Below are positions 43,089-51,458 of a DNA stretch of 64,000 bases, one piece after another. Numbering within the stretch: the stretch's first letter is position 1; the number at the start of each line of letters is the position of its first letter. The translations under genes were made by a program, and so were the position numbers. Origin of the DNA: Paenibacillus sp. J45TS6 (GTDB taxonomy: Bacteria; Bacillota; Bacilli; Paenibacillales; Paenibacillaceae); the NCBI RefSeq assembly GCF_018403285.1, contig NZ_BOSJ01000015.1, forward strand, positions 39,090-103,089, given 5' to 3'. A model generated the notes under the pieces. It saw only the letters and a list, made by a program, of their open reading frames with translations, was not told the DNA's origin and made no database searches.

Positions 43089-43997
43089 ATGGATATTAAG
43101 CAATTACGTTATTTTATCGCGCTTGCAGAAGAACTGCAGGTGACTTCCGCTGCACAGAGACTCCACATGTCTCAGCCTCCGCTTAGTCAGCAGCTCAAGA
43201 TGATGGAAACGGAACTCGGTGTACCGCTGTTTCATCGTAATGGACGTCACCTTGAGATTACCTCTGCAGGTAAAACACTGTATGAGCATGCACTCAGCAT
43301 CACACGGATGATGGAAGAAGCGAAAGCCGAAGTGAAAGAATCGGGAATTGGTGTACGAGGTAAACTTTCTATTGGAATTAATACACTATCTGATGAGCGG
43401 CTCCCTGAGATTTTGAGTACGTTTCGCACCCTTTATCCCAAAGTAACCTTCAAAATTCAGCAGAATGAGACAAACACACTTGCTAAGCTAGTAAAAGAAA
43501 AGATCCTTGATGTAGCGATTGTGCGCCTCCCCATTTCACTTGAAGATTATGATTACGCGATTGTAGGCGCAGAACCTTTATACTTTGTCACAGGAAAAGA
43601 GGATTCCCCGCCTCAACCGGTCACAGCAAACGGTGCTATTTCCTATGAGGCCATTTCGGAATATCCACTTATCCTCCCTAGCACGGAGGGACTTGGACTC
43701 TATCACTTAATTTTGGATCAATTTCATGCTCGAGGACTCTCCCCTGCTATTGTCGGGGAATGTTCCGATATTGGGATATTGGTAGAACTTGTAGCTTCCG
43801 GTTTTGGGGCATCTATACTCCCGCGTTCCTCATTACACCGATATGATAACCGTGATATTCAGACATATGAAATTAATGGTCCTCAAGCCACCTCTAGTTC
43901 TGCCGTGATCTGGCTAAAACAGCATTATCTCAGCAAGTCCGCTCAAAAACTAATTGAGTTACTTACTTCCTCTTCATCTATATCTTCTTATAACTAG
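43089..43997 (+). CDS. LysR-family transcriptional regulator
   Basis: 302 residues. N-terminal HTH (1-60): MDIKQLRYFIALAEELQVTSAAQRLHMSQPPLSQQLKMMETELGVPLFHRNGR, the standard LysR pattern of the IlvY/CysB-like clade. Linker helix 60-85, then the periplasmic-binding-like effector domain (90-295). Its 3' end overlaps the convergent HPP-family gene by 4 bp. The divergent ankyrin lipoprotein gene, 121 bp away, is a candidate target. Effector cannot be inferred. Confidence 0.9.
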   Translation: MDIKQLRYFIALAEELQVTSAAQRLHMSQPPLSQQLKMMETELGVPLFHRNGRHLEITSAGKTLYEHALSITRMMEEAKAEVKESGIGVRGKLSIGINTLSDERLPEILSTFRTLYPKVTFKIQQNETNTLAKLVKEKILDVAIVRLPISLEDYDYAIVGAEPLYFVTGKEDSPPQPVTANGAISYEAISEYPLILPSTEGLGLYHLILDQFHARGLSPAIVGECSDIGILVELVASGFGASILPRSSLHRYDNRDIQTYEINGPQATSSSAVIWLKQHYLSKSAQKLIELLTSSSSISSYN

Positions 43998-44518
43998 ATC
44001 CAAAAAGTCGGATATGCACGATTACTCCGCATGTTGTTGATGATGAGTGCGATGAGCACGATGATCAGAGAACCAATAAGTACAGGTGAAACAAGATAAC
44101 TCCACCCATATCCGCCCAGCATAATAATGATGGGGTCTGCTCCAGCTGGCGGATGGGTCGTCTTCGTTAACATCATCAGTGAAATTGCTAAGCCCACAGC
44201 AAGTCCGATCGCCCAAGGTTTAGCTCCAATGAGATGGTAGGCTGCTAACCCAACGAGTGCCGATACAAAGTGACCGCCGATAATATTACGGGGCTGTGAT
44301 AAAGGAGCATTCCATACACTAAATGCGAGTACACAGCTTGCTCCAAATGGAGCCATTAACCATTCAGAAGAGGTCATACTTGTGAGAAATGCTAGAATCG
44401 AGATGGTTAAGAATCCCCCGATCAGTCCAGTTAGTGAATCTTTTACATCAATTTGCAGCGGACTGCTGCCTGCTCCTTTCATCTTTAATAGATACCCTTC
44501 GACGTTCATTCTTTTCAT
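43994..44518 (-). CDS. HPP-family integral membrane protein
   Basis: 174 residues with four or five helices. The family tripeptide occurs as THPPAGADPIIIMLGG (about 121-136), and APFGASCVLAFSVWNAPLSQPRNIIGGHFVSALVGL is the conserved first half. HPP proteins of cyanobacteria and plants transport nitrite; function in Firmicutes is unproven. ATG with GAGGT at 6 nt. Overlaps the LysR stop codon by 4 bp tail to tail, so transcription of one may interfere with the other. Confidence 0.87.
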   Translation of the reverse strand: MKRMNVEGYLLKMKGAGSSPLQIDVKDSLTGLIGGFLTISILAFLTSMTSSEWLMAPFGASCVLAFSVWNAPLSQPRNIIGGHFVSALVGLAAYHLIGAKPWAIGLAVGLAISLMMLTKTTHPPAGADPIIIMLGGYGWSYLVSPVLIGSLIIVLIALIINNMRSNRAYPTFWI

Positions 44519-44602
44519 GGCTTACCTCTTTCCTTATGATTTTCTTTATACACAAAACCAAATTTCTTTAGAAAAGTAAAGAGTTTTTTTCCAAAATAAA
44601 AA

Positions 44603-44627
44603 AACCAACCCATAAAATGAGCTGGTT
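44603..44627 (-). terminator. Orphan terminator-like hairpin upstream of the HPP gene
   Basis: AACCA...TGGTT stem with inner CAT/ATG pair and seven T on the minus strand. No minus-strand gene is visible just to its right, so it may end a leader or a small RNA. Confidence 0.4.
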
Positions 44628-44664
44628 TAAATAAATGAATTTTAGGGGAACGGTTTCAATTAAT

Positions 44665-44700
44665 GAAGTGGGCTGCATTCAGCCCCCATCATGTTTTTGT
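44665..44700 (+). terminator. Terminator-like hairpin in the leader of the secreted-protein gene
   Basis: GTGGGCTG-CATT-CAGCCCCC stem followed by ATCATGTTTTTG, about 110 nt before the ATG at 44811. Either an attenuator or the end of a short transcript. Confidence 0.42.
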
Positions 44701-44810
44701 TATGCGTTTTATTCCGATCAGTTAAAGAACGCATAGCGAAAAAGTTGCTCTCTTATACGTTTTATTGGATAATATTTACTACATTACAAGCTTGGAGGAA
44801 TATTATTACT

Positions 44811-45261
44811 ATGAAACAAATGAACCATGTAACCAAGATAGTGATGGCATTCACTTTAGCTAGTGTCACCGTTCTGAGCGTAATTCCTGTGTTTGCCTCA
44901 AACGAAACAGTGACCCGATCCCAAGACATCCAAACTCTTGATGTTGATTATGAGTATAAAAACGAGTCCTTTTTAGGCACTACCTATAAAAATAATTTCT
45001 ATATCGAACCATATTACGGCTGGGCAAAGATCTGGATTCACAACACATCATCTGATACTGTCACTGTCAGGGTTACCCAGAATACACTTACAGGAAAAGA
45101 AAAGATGTTTTTTTACCTTAGCTCCTGGCGAACAGTTGGCTAAAAAGGGTATTAAACCTTGGTCAACAGGTACTCACTGGATCAGCATCGCCGCTAAAAA
45201 TGGAAAACCATTATCAGGACTCCTCACTGTTAAGTTGGCAAAAACAAAAGATCTACTATGA
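44811..45261 (+). pseudogene. Secreted protein of unknown function, frameshifted at a T7 tract
   Basis: ATG 44811 (GGAGG at 12 nt) opens a protein with a Sec signal peptide (about 1-28, ending PVFAS) and a beta-rich domain. The frame stops at 45143 after KEKMFFYLSSWRTVG. If one T is removed from the run at 45108-45114, reading continues as KMFFTLAPGEQLAKKGIKPW to a natural TGA at 45259, giving about 149 residues with a sensible hydrophobic/charged pattern right up to a terminator. So this is one gene interrupted by a +1 insertion: a real mutation, a phase-variable tract, or a sequencing error. I do not recognise the family; the mature part may be a small beta-sandwich. Confidence 0.75.
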
Positions 45262-45288
45262 TCAAAGTCATGATCTTGTTTTTTTAAA
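45248..45288 (+). terminator. Terminator of the frameshifted secreted-protein gene
   Basis: AAGATC / GATCTT arms with an inner GATCA/TGATC hairpin, then GTTTTTTT, starting inside the last codons of the restored frame. Confidence 0.75.
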
Positions 45289-45397
45289 AAATGCCCCCTT
45301 GAACTCATCGGCTCACCCAAACAGGTGTACCGTCAGTCCTAAGGAGGCATGATCTAATAAATTCAATCACACAAACCACTGTTTTAAAATTAATCCT

Positions 45398-46603
45398 TTA
45401 TTTACGTACCACTGTGTACCCTTTATCCTGAAGCAGCTTTATAACGCCATGTTCACCCAAATAGTGTCCTGCGCCAACAACGATGAAATATTCTTCTTTC
45501 TTGTCGCTTTTCAGGTAACCGTCGATTTTATCTGCCATCCCGATATTTCGATCGACCAGCATCGCTTTATAAAACTCAGGTTCGACAGCCATGCTGTTGG
45601 TGAATTCAAGTAACATTTCATCATTCCCTGATTTCCACATATCGGCCATTTGGTCCACACTATCATCAAGGGTATCAAAATCGTCTAGCGCAGTCTTCAA
45701 ATTCCGCTCCTGCAGCTCCTTGGAGAAATCATCAAACATGCCAAGTTGGGACTCATAGGATTCTAGCTCCAGAACTGGTATTTTGCGCTCCATCGCTTTC
45801 TGGATGAAATACAGATCAATACCTGCAGCTGCTTCGTACCCTGCTGTCATTGTTTTCAGAGTACTGATCGTTGTCTCGACCACCCAAGGCTTATATGCAT
45901 CTAGTGCATTCTTTTCCATTCCATTTTGCTTCAGAATTTCTTCAAGCTTCGCATAAGTTTCCTTGGACACATGGTCCTTCAGCGTAGTTCCATCCTGGTA
46001 CATTCCCATATTCGTAATCAATTTTTGTTGCTCTTCATCTACGGCTTTGCTAATATCGATCTCTACACCTAAATAATCCGCTTCAGCAAAAGCTTCCTCA
46101 TACTCTGAACGCAGTGGGTAGAAACTATCATCTGCAACATGCATCGATCCAACGAGATATACGGTATTCCCGTTGTTCTCCACTTCCCACATGAAACCGC
46201 GAGCAGCTTCACCCGATGTCTTGGAAACCAAAAGTACAGTGCGGGAATTTCGATCCCAGTGAACTTCGTAACCTGCGGCTTCACCCACCGTACGAATTGG
46301 AACATAGGTTACACCGTTAATCAGTTTCGTCTTACTTTTCAGCGTGATCTGCTTGCCGTCAACAACCGCTTGAATGGTTCCATTCTGGACATGGGACAGC
46401 TTAACATTTAGAGCCTCGAGTGTTGTTCTCAGCGGCACCATCGTTGTGCCCTGGTCAACTATAGGTGTACTTGTTGCAAATTCAACTTTTTGATCGTTTA
46501 TCTTTAGTACCGGTTGCTGTGGTGCAGCTAATGCAGGGGCGGCTGAGGCGAGCATACCTGCTGAAATAATGAGCGATAAGAGCGATTTTTTCCAATGGTT
46601 CAT
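45398..46603 (-). CDS. Secreted TraB/GumN-family protein with stalk domain
   Basis: 401 residues: signal peptide (1-26, ending APALA), a copper-amine-oxidase-like N-terminal (stalk) domain (about 30-130, with VPLRTTLEALN and YVPIRTVGEAAGYEVHWD repeats) and a TraB/GumN/PrgY domain (about 135-400). TraB motifs are GSMHVADDSFYPL (G-x-x-H) and the C-terminal GAGHYLGEHGVIKLLQDKGYTV. Tiki-type relatives are metalloproteases using these two G-x-x-H motifs. The stalk domain recurs in exported Paenibacillus proteins and probably aids wall attachment. Single gene, ATG with AAGGAGA at 8 nt. Confidence 0.88.
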   Translation of the reverse strand: MNHWKKSLLSLIISAGMLASAAPALAAPQQPVLKINDQKVEFATSTPIVDQGTTMVPLRTTLEALNVKLSHVQNGTIQAVVDGKQITLKSKTKLINGVTYVPIRTVGEAAGYEVHWDRNSRTVLLVSKTSGEAARGFMWEVENNGNTVYLVGSMHVADDSFYPLRSEYEEAFAEADYLGVEIDISKAVDEEQQKLITNMGMYQDGTTLKDHVSKETYAKLEEILKQNGMEKNALDAYKPWVVETTISTLKTMTAGYEAAAGIDLYFIQKAMERKIPVLELESYESQLGMFDDFSKELQERNLKTALDDFDTLDDSVDQMADMWKSGNDEMLLEFTNSMAVEPEFYKAMLVDRNIGMADKIDGYLKSDKKEEYFIVVGAGHYLGEHGVIKLLQDKGYTVVRK

Positions 46604-46721
46604 GTTAGATTCTCCTTATTTATGAATAATAGAATGTAATCCAGTAGTACCTTAAATAAAAATCAACTCATTATAAACGTGCTGCTGTGGCTGGGCTGCT
46701 GTGTGTGCAATTATATTTTAA

Positions 46722-48035
46722 TTACATTTTAAAAGCCTTCATCGCCTTACGAAGTTCCGCTACGCTCGGACGTTTACCGTACATCAGTACGCCCGTACGA
46801 TAAATCTTCGCGGACAGCCATCCGAAACCTAAGATCGCTGCAATCAAAATGACTAACGATACCCAAATCTGCCAAACTGCGATCTCTCCCATTCCGACCC
46901 GAAGGATCATCACCGTTGGAGCAGTGAACGGCACATAACTTGAGATTTGAACAAGTAAGCTGTTCGGCGTTCCCATACTGAAGATCCCGATATAGAAAGC
47001 AGCCAGAGACAGCATCGTCATTGGTGTAAGCGCCTGACCTAAATCTTCTGTACGACTGACAATGGAACCAATCGCAGCAAACAGAACCGCATACAAGAAA
47101 TAACCAAAGATATAGAATAATAGTCCGTAAAAGAGTACATCCAGATTAAGTAAAGTTAAATCAATGTTCATGGAACTGAGCATTTCTTTATTATGAGGCA
47201 GCATGAGATTTGCGAAGATCGTAAGTCCAAAGATCCCAATCTGTGTCAAACTCAGCAAGAAAATACCGATGATTTTACCAAACATTTGTGTCAGTGGAGA
47301 CACACTGGTGATCAGAATTTCCATAATCCGTGAGCTTTTCTCTGCGGTAATTTCGGAAGCAATCATATTCCCTGTCATTACGGTAGAGAAGAAGAATAGA
47401 ATCATGAGCACATAGACAAAAGCATAGTTCACACCTTGTGAAGCGGCATCCTCTGTATCTGCGGTAGGTGAACTGTTTTCTACATTAATTTCTTTCGTAA
47501 TCAGAGATACCGGTGTGCTGATATCTGCAATCTGTTGTTCGGTAAGCGAGTTCTGTGCGATCACTTTTGTTTTCGCATTTTGAATGGCAAGTTGCAGCCA
47601 CGTTGCCACTTCGGAAGATACATCCCCGTCTGGAGAATAGTAGGTAGCCAAAGGTGAAGCAGATCCTTCCATATTCTCAAGAGTTACGTATCCATCAATA
47701 ATCTCATCATTTATATCCTGGCTTAACTTCGATTCGTCTGCTGATTCGTAGGATACAAGATTAAATACAGGAGTAAGGAGACCGTCGGTATAGAGCTTTA
47801 GTTCATCCCCAACAGCTTGCTGCTCAGGATCCGATATCACAAGACCAATGGATGGAACCTCCGCACGTGTAGCGCTGCTGTTCTCTTTCTCTTCACCTGT
47901 AAAAGAGGAAATAATATAGGGAAGATTCATACCAATCGTCATGAGAATGACAAGGATGAGGGTCGTCACTTTAAAAGCTTTCGTCTTCGCCTTCTGCTTG
48001 TAGGTAAATCCGATAATCGTCCCAAGTTTATTCAT
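46722..48035 (-). CDS. ABC-2 type permease (NatB-like)
   Basis: 437 residues: helix 1 at about 22-42, large external loop (about 45-200), then five or six helices. The MTGNMIASEITAEKSSRIMEILITSVSPLTQMFGKIIGIF segment is the diagnostic NatB/ABC-2_3 motif. NatAB of B. subtilis extrudes Na+; other members export peptides or toxic compounds. The start overlaps the end of the ATPase gene by 8 bp, so they form one transporter. It is the last gene of the GntR/ABC operon. Confidence 0.85.
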   Translation of the reverse strand: MNKLGTIIGFTYKQKAKTKAFKVTTLILVILMTIGMNLPYIISSFTGEEKENSSATRAEVPSIGLVISDPEQQAVGDELKLYTDGLLTPVFNLVSYESADESKLSQDINDEIIDGYVTLENMEGSASPLATYYSPDGDVSSEVATWLQLAIQNAKTKVIAQNSLTEQQIADISTPVSLITKEINVENSSPTADTEDAASQGVNYAFVYVLMILFFFSTVMTGNMIASEITAEKSSRIMEILITSVSPLTQMFGKIIGIFLLSLTQIGIFGLTIFANLMLPHNKEMLSSMNIDLTLLNLDVLFYGLLFYIFGYFLYAVLFAAIGSIVSRTEDLGQALTPMTMLSLAAFYIGIFSMGTPNSLLVQISSYVPFTAPTVMILRVGMGEIAVWQIWVSLVILIAAILGFGWLSAKIYRTGVLMYGKRPSVAELRKAMKAFKM

Positions 48036-48930
48036 TACCTGTTCCTACCTCCTTGATAAAGATTTGATTCAGTGTCGGTTCTTTGATCTCAAAATGCTCC
48101 ACTGTGGCGGTTTGTAATGCTTTTTGCAGCACAAGCTGAGCCGCCTCCATGGAACGAATCGTAATCAGATAGCCTCGCTCCATTCGTTCCACCTTCGTAA
48201 CACCCGGAAGCAGCTCCAGTCCACTCACTTCTTCTGAAGTGATCAGACGTACCTGTTCCCGCGGGTATCTAGATTTAATCTCTCTAATGCTTCCCTCTAC
48301 TACGGAATTACCGCGGTGAAGTATGGTGATATTCTGACACAGCTCTTCGACGTGCTCCATTCGGTGTGTCGAGAACAAGATGGAAGTCCCTTCATCTCGC
48401 ATTTCTTTTACCGTTGATTTCAGCAGCTCCACATTCACGGGATCAAGACCACTAAATGCTTCATCTAAAATCAGGATTTGCGGGCGATGGACAACAGCTG
48501 CGATGAATCCCATTTTCTGCTGATTCCCCTTAGAAAGTTCTTCAATTCGTTTGTCGTAATACTCGGGCACCTCAAATTTTTCAAGCCAGTATTTTAAGCT
48601 CTCGTCCGCCTCTTTTGCTGACATTCCGCGTAGACGACCTAAGTAATTGATCTGTTCACTTACCTTCACCTTCGGATACATTCCACGTTCTTCAGGCAAG
48701 TAACCCATCAGATGCTGAAGTTCAGGACTGAATGATTTGCCGTTGTAGCTGATCTGTCCCCCATCAGGATAAATAAGTCCAAGCACCATACGCATCGTTG
48801 TCGTTTTCCCTGCCCCATTGGCACCAAGCAATCCATAGATTTCTCCTTCTTTCACCGAAAGAGTGACCCCATTTACAGCAAGTTTGTCTCCATACTGCTT
48901 CATTACTTGGTTCAGTTCGAGTCGATTCAT
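48028..48930 (-). CDS. ABC transporter ATP-binding protein (NatA-like)
   Basis: 300 residues. Walker A GANGAGKTTTMRM (about 36-48), Q-loop YLPEERGMYPKV, signature ELSKGNQQKMGFIAA (a NatA-type variant of LSGGQ), Walker B ILILDEAFSGLDP and His switch STHRMEHVEEL. The C-terminal 80 residues fit the DUF4162 tail of NatA-type ATPases. Overlaps the upstream ATPase gene by 4 bp and the NatB-like permease gene by 8 bp. Likely pairs with the latter. Confidence 0.88.
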   Translation of the reverse strand: MNRLELNQVMKQYGDKLAVNGVTLSVKEGEIYGLLGANGAGKTTTMRMVLGLIYPDGGQISYNGKSFSPELQHLMGYLPEERGMYPKVKVSEQINYLGRLRGMSAKEADESLKYWLEKFEVPEYYDKRIEELSKGNQQKMGFIAAVVHRPQILILDEAFSGLDPVNVELLKSTVKEMRDEGTSILFSTHRMEHVEELCQNITILHRGNSVVEGSIREIKSRYPREQVRLITSEEVSGLELLPGVTKVERMERGYLITIRSMEAAQLVLQKALQTATVEHFEIKEPTLNQIFIKEVGTGNE

Positions 48931-49853
48931 TTGATATGCTCCCCCTTTTTCATTTCCCAGCCTGCAGGTCCATGCCCCTGAATCCAGTACATTAAAATTT
49001 CCTCCAGCTCCAGTACTCTTGCTTTCAGCGGCAGCAGACCCGCTTCCTCTAACACTTCAAGTACATCTGCTGCACGCGTTGTTACTATTCTACGAATCCG
49101 TTCCGTTTCCTCTGACCATTCCAAAACTCCAGGCAAATGAGCAGGTTTGATCTCCCCTTCGTACCAAATCTCTCGCCAGCTATCAAGCAAAAGATCCTTC
49201 TCCACCATGCCGAGCGTCTGTCCTTTGTGCATCAGGATAATGTAATCTGCCAGCTTTCTGATCTCATCAACAATATGAGTCGCAATAATAATGGTAGTAT
49301 CCCCTTGCTGCATATACAGCTGGAGCTCTGTTAGCATCTGCTTCCATGCGAAAGGGTCCAGCCCCGAAGAGGGTTCATCCAAAATCAGCAGTTTAGGCCG
49401 AACAGCCAGCGCGGCGGCTAACTCAAACTTGCGCCGTTCTCCCTTGGACATTTTCTTTAATCTGCTGCCTCGGGGTACCTCAAACTTGGTAAGCAGTTCT
49501 TCGAATAAAGCGGCATCGAAGCGGGGATACCAGAATGCTCGGAATTCGGCTGCTTCTTCTACGGTAAGTCGATCCTCCTCTGGGCTTGAATACTCAGTGA
49601 CGGATCCTATTCTCTGGCGGAGCTCAAGCGGAAGTTCCTCCTTATCATATTGCTCACCAAACCACAAAATGTGTCCTGCTTCAGGAATCACCACTTTTTG
49701 CAGCATACTCAGAAGCGTTGTTTTTCCCGAACCATTCGGCCCGACAAGTGCATAAATATATCCTTCAAGCAGTTCTAGGTGAATGGGTCCGATTGTTCTG
49801 TCTTTTCTTGATTTATACACCCCTTGCATGGAGATTACTGAGTGTTCGGTCAT
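48927..49853 (-). CDS. ABC transporter ATP-binding protein (YtrB-like)
   Basis: 308 residues. Walker A GPNGSGKTTLLSM, signature KMSKGERRKFELAAALA, Walker B LLILDEPSSGLDPFAW and switch His IATHIVDEI. Residues 225-308 form an extra C-terminal segment. Overlaps the GntR gene by 4 bp, as in B. subtilis ytrA-ytrB. Its membrane partner is probably the six-helix protein at the head of the operon. Antibiotic/cell-envelope stress response is inferred from the YtrA analogy. Confidence 0.85.
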   Translation of the reverse strand: MTEHSVISMQGVYKSRKDRTIGPIHLELLEGYIYALVGPNGSGKTTLLSMLQKVVIPEAGHILWFGEQYDKEELPLELRQRIGSVTEYSSPEEDRLTVEEAAEFRAFWYPRFDAALFEELLTKFEVPRGSRLKKMSKGERRKFELAAALAVRPKLLILDEPSSGLDPFAWKQMLTELQLYMQQGDTTIIIATHIVDEIRKLADYIILMHKGQTLGMVEKDLLLDSWREIWYEGEIKPAHLPGVLEWSEETERIRRIVTTRAADVLEVLEEAGLLPLKARVLELEEILMYWIQGHGPAGWEMKKGEHIK

Positions 49854-50257
49854 TTCTCTGTCTCCTCCTTCTCCCTATAGAACTCATTCATCACTTCAGA
49901 GAACCAGTGATCCAGTTCTTCACGAGTGCTGCCGACCGATCTGCCTACTTTTGCCGCCTGAATCAGGGCCTCTTTTACTGCAGCCTGTTTGTAATCTTCT
50001 TTTTTATCTATCCCTACCTGAGCAACAAAGGTTCCTGTACCTTGCTTCGTACGAAGCAAACCTTCATTCTCTAGGTCTTGATATACTCTTCGGACAGTAA
50101 TGACACTGCATCTAAGATTGCTAGCAAATTCACGTATTGAGGGCAATAATGTCCCCTCCTTGATTTGACCAGTAATAATAAGCGATCGCAATTGACTCTC
50201 TATCTGGGAATATAAGGGTTCAGCGCTACTCTCATTGATCTGTATAGGTATGTTCAC
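49850..50257 (-). CDS. GntR-family regulator, YtrA subfamily
   Basis: 135 residues from GTG 50257, chosen because GGGGGAGG lies 7 nt upstream; the longer frame to 50311 lacks a ribosome site. The HTH (LYSQIESQLRSLIITGQIKEGTLLPSIREFASNLRCSVITVRRVYQDLENEGLLRTKQGTGTFVA) is GntR-type; the C-terminal part is only about 50 helical residues, the short dimerisation tail of YtrA. YtrA represses its own ABC operon and is inactivated under cell-wall antibiotic stress. Sits second in the operon, after a membrane protein gene. Confidence 0.87.
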   Translation of the reverse strand: MNIPIQINESSAEPLYSQIESQLRSLIITGQIKEGTLLPSIREFASNLRCSVITVRRVYQDLENEGLLRTKQGTGTFVAQVGIDKKEDYKQAAVKEALIQAAKVGRSVGSTREELDHWFSEVMNEFYREKEETEK

Positions 50258-50338
50258 GCGGTTGCCTCCCCCTTTACTATAAAATGATTGGTATTTCTTC
50301 GCTCTGTTCACTAACTGCCCCGAACAAAATGGACGATA

Positions 50339-51070
50339 TTAGCTTACATCTCTTAATAACATTTTTTTCTTCGTACGCTTAAAAGAAAATATCATCAGCA
50401 CGATTCCAGATACAAGCATAATCCACATCCCTGGAGCAAGTAACCCCCACTGCTGACTATGCTCTATCGAAAACTGAATCAGGTTCCAATCAAGTATGGC
50501 TGCTGTGAGCGCGATGAAAAAGAATACAACAAAAGCTAACGTCGTATATGCAAAATAAGCTTTCCCGCTCACTAGCAATTCCCAGTAGATAAAAAATGTG
50601 TTCCAGATAACTCCATACCCGATCCATAGTAGTGAAAAAGCGAGAACTTGATCAAACCTAAAATGTTCAAACCGCAGGGCAAGAAAATAGATTACAGTGA
50701 AATAGATGACACCGTTAACGGCAAAGGCAACCAGCATCTGAAATATACGGCTCCATATGATGGTAGATGCAGGTATCGGTAATCTTCGCATATACGATAA
50801 CATTTGGGTATAGGAGTCATCCTGTAAATAACGGAATGATCTTCTCGAGAAAAAGAAGCCCAAGAACGGGATAAAAAGCAGGAATATATTATCTACTAAA
50901 AGCGTGTGTACCTGAGCTTCCATACCTCTTAACCCCGTACCGGTAAGAAAGCCTCCCGTAATTGCCGCTGTATATAGAGTAAAGAGAATTGTCCAGATCC
51001 AATTAAGTCGGTCTCGCTTAAGTTCCGTTTTCGTCATCCACCAAGCTTGCTTCCATATTGTTACCGTCAT
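50339..51070 (-). CDS. Six-helix membrane protein, probable ABC permease subunit
   Basis: 243 residues. Helices at about 25-45, 60-78, 105-130, 140-160, 170-192 and 212-232; FFFSRRSFRYLQDDSYTQMLSYMRRLPIPASTIIWSRIFQMLV resembles the cytoplasmic coupling helix of ABC-2 permeases. No family name recalled with confidence. As first gene of the GntR/ABC operon it probably provides the membrane part for the YtrB-like ATPase. ATG right after a promoter with an operator-like dyad. Confidence 0.72.
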   Translation of the reverse strand: MTVTIWKQAWWMTKTELKRDRLNWIWTILFTLYTAAITGGFLTGTGLRGMEAQVHTLLVDNIFLLFIPFLGFFFSRRSFRYLQDDSYTQMLSYMRRLPIPASTIIWSRIFQMLVAFAVNGVIYFTVIYFLALRFEHFRFDQVLAFSLLWIGYGVIWNTFFIYWELLVSGKAYFAYTTLAFVVFFFIALTAAILDWNLIQFSIEHSQQWGLLAPGMWIMLVSGIVLMIFSFKRTKKKMLLRDVS

Positions 51071-51103
51071 GATTCCATCCCCTCCACCGATCTAGGTGTG
51101 ATT

Positions 51104-51154
51104 ACTGTATATATCTTTATACACAGTATATAAACCATAGCTTGTCCATGTCAA
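51104..51154 (-). promoter_or_regulatory. Promoter and GntR-type operator of the ABC operon
   Basis: Minus-strand TTGACA (51149-51154), 18-nt spacer, TATACT (51125-51130). A dyad ACTGTATATATC...TTATACACAGT (51104-51127) covers the -10 and start site; its arms match as ACTGTrTATA, a reasonable YtrA-like target. Confidence 0.7.
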
Positions 51155-51216
51155 CCTTTTTCTTCCATGAAATAAAAAATAACGATAAAGCCTATGAACA
51201 CCTAGTAAGAACAGTG

Positions 51217-51342
51217 GTAAGGAGAGCTGTTGGGAGGACACTGTTAGGAGGGTACAGTTAAGAGAGTACAGTTCGGAGAGCACAAGTTCGGAGAGCACAA
51301 GTTCGGAGAGCACAGTTCAGAGAGCATTGTTCGGAAGCACAG
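51217..51342. repeat. Array of 14-15-bp degenerate tandem repeats
   Basis: About nine units of GTTcGGAGAGcACA(A); three consecutive units at 51271-51314 are exact. Lies between the ABC operon promoter and the cta operon terminator, with no gene. Confidence 0.85.
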
Positions 51343-51369
51343 TTACAGATTAGAGGGCATTTTCCGCAC

Positions 51370-51396
51370 AAAAAAAGGAGACGCTCGTCTCCTTTG
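51370..51396 (-). terminator. Terminator of the cta operon
   Basis: Perfect AAAGGAGACG / CGTCTCCTTT arms with CT centre, followed by seven T on the minus strand. Confidence 0.9.
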
Positions 51397-51458
51397 CTCG
51401 TATTTCATTATTTTTTTGCTTGATCGTTCACATCATGAATCATTCATGCCTTATATCT

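Noticed and set aside
51092-51313. Minus-strand frame with repeated LSELV residues
   Set aside because: It is a by-product of the 14-15-bp microrepeat and covers the ABC promoter; no ribosome site.
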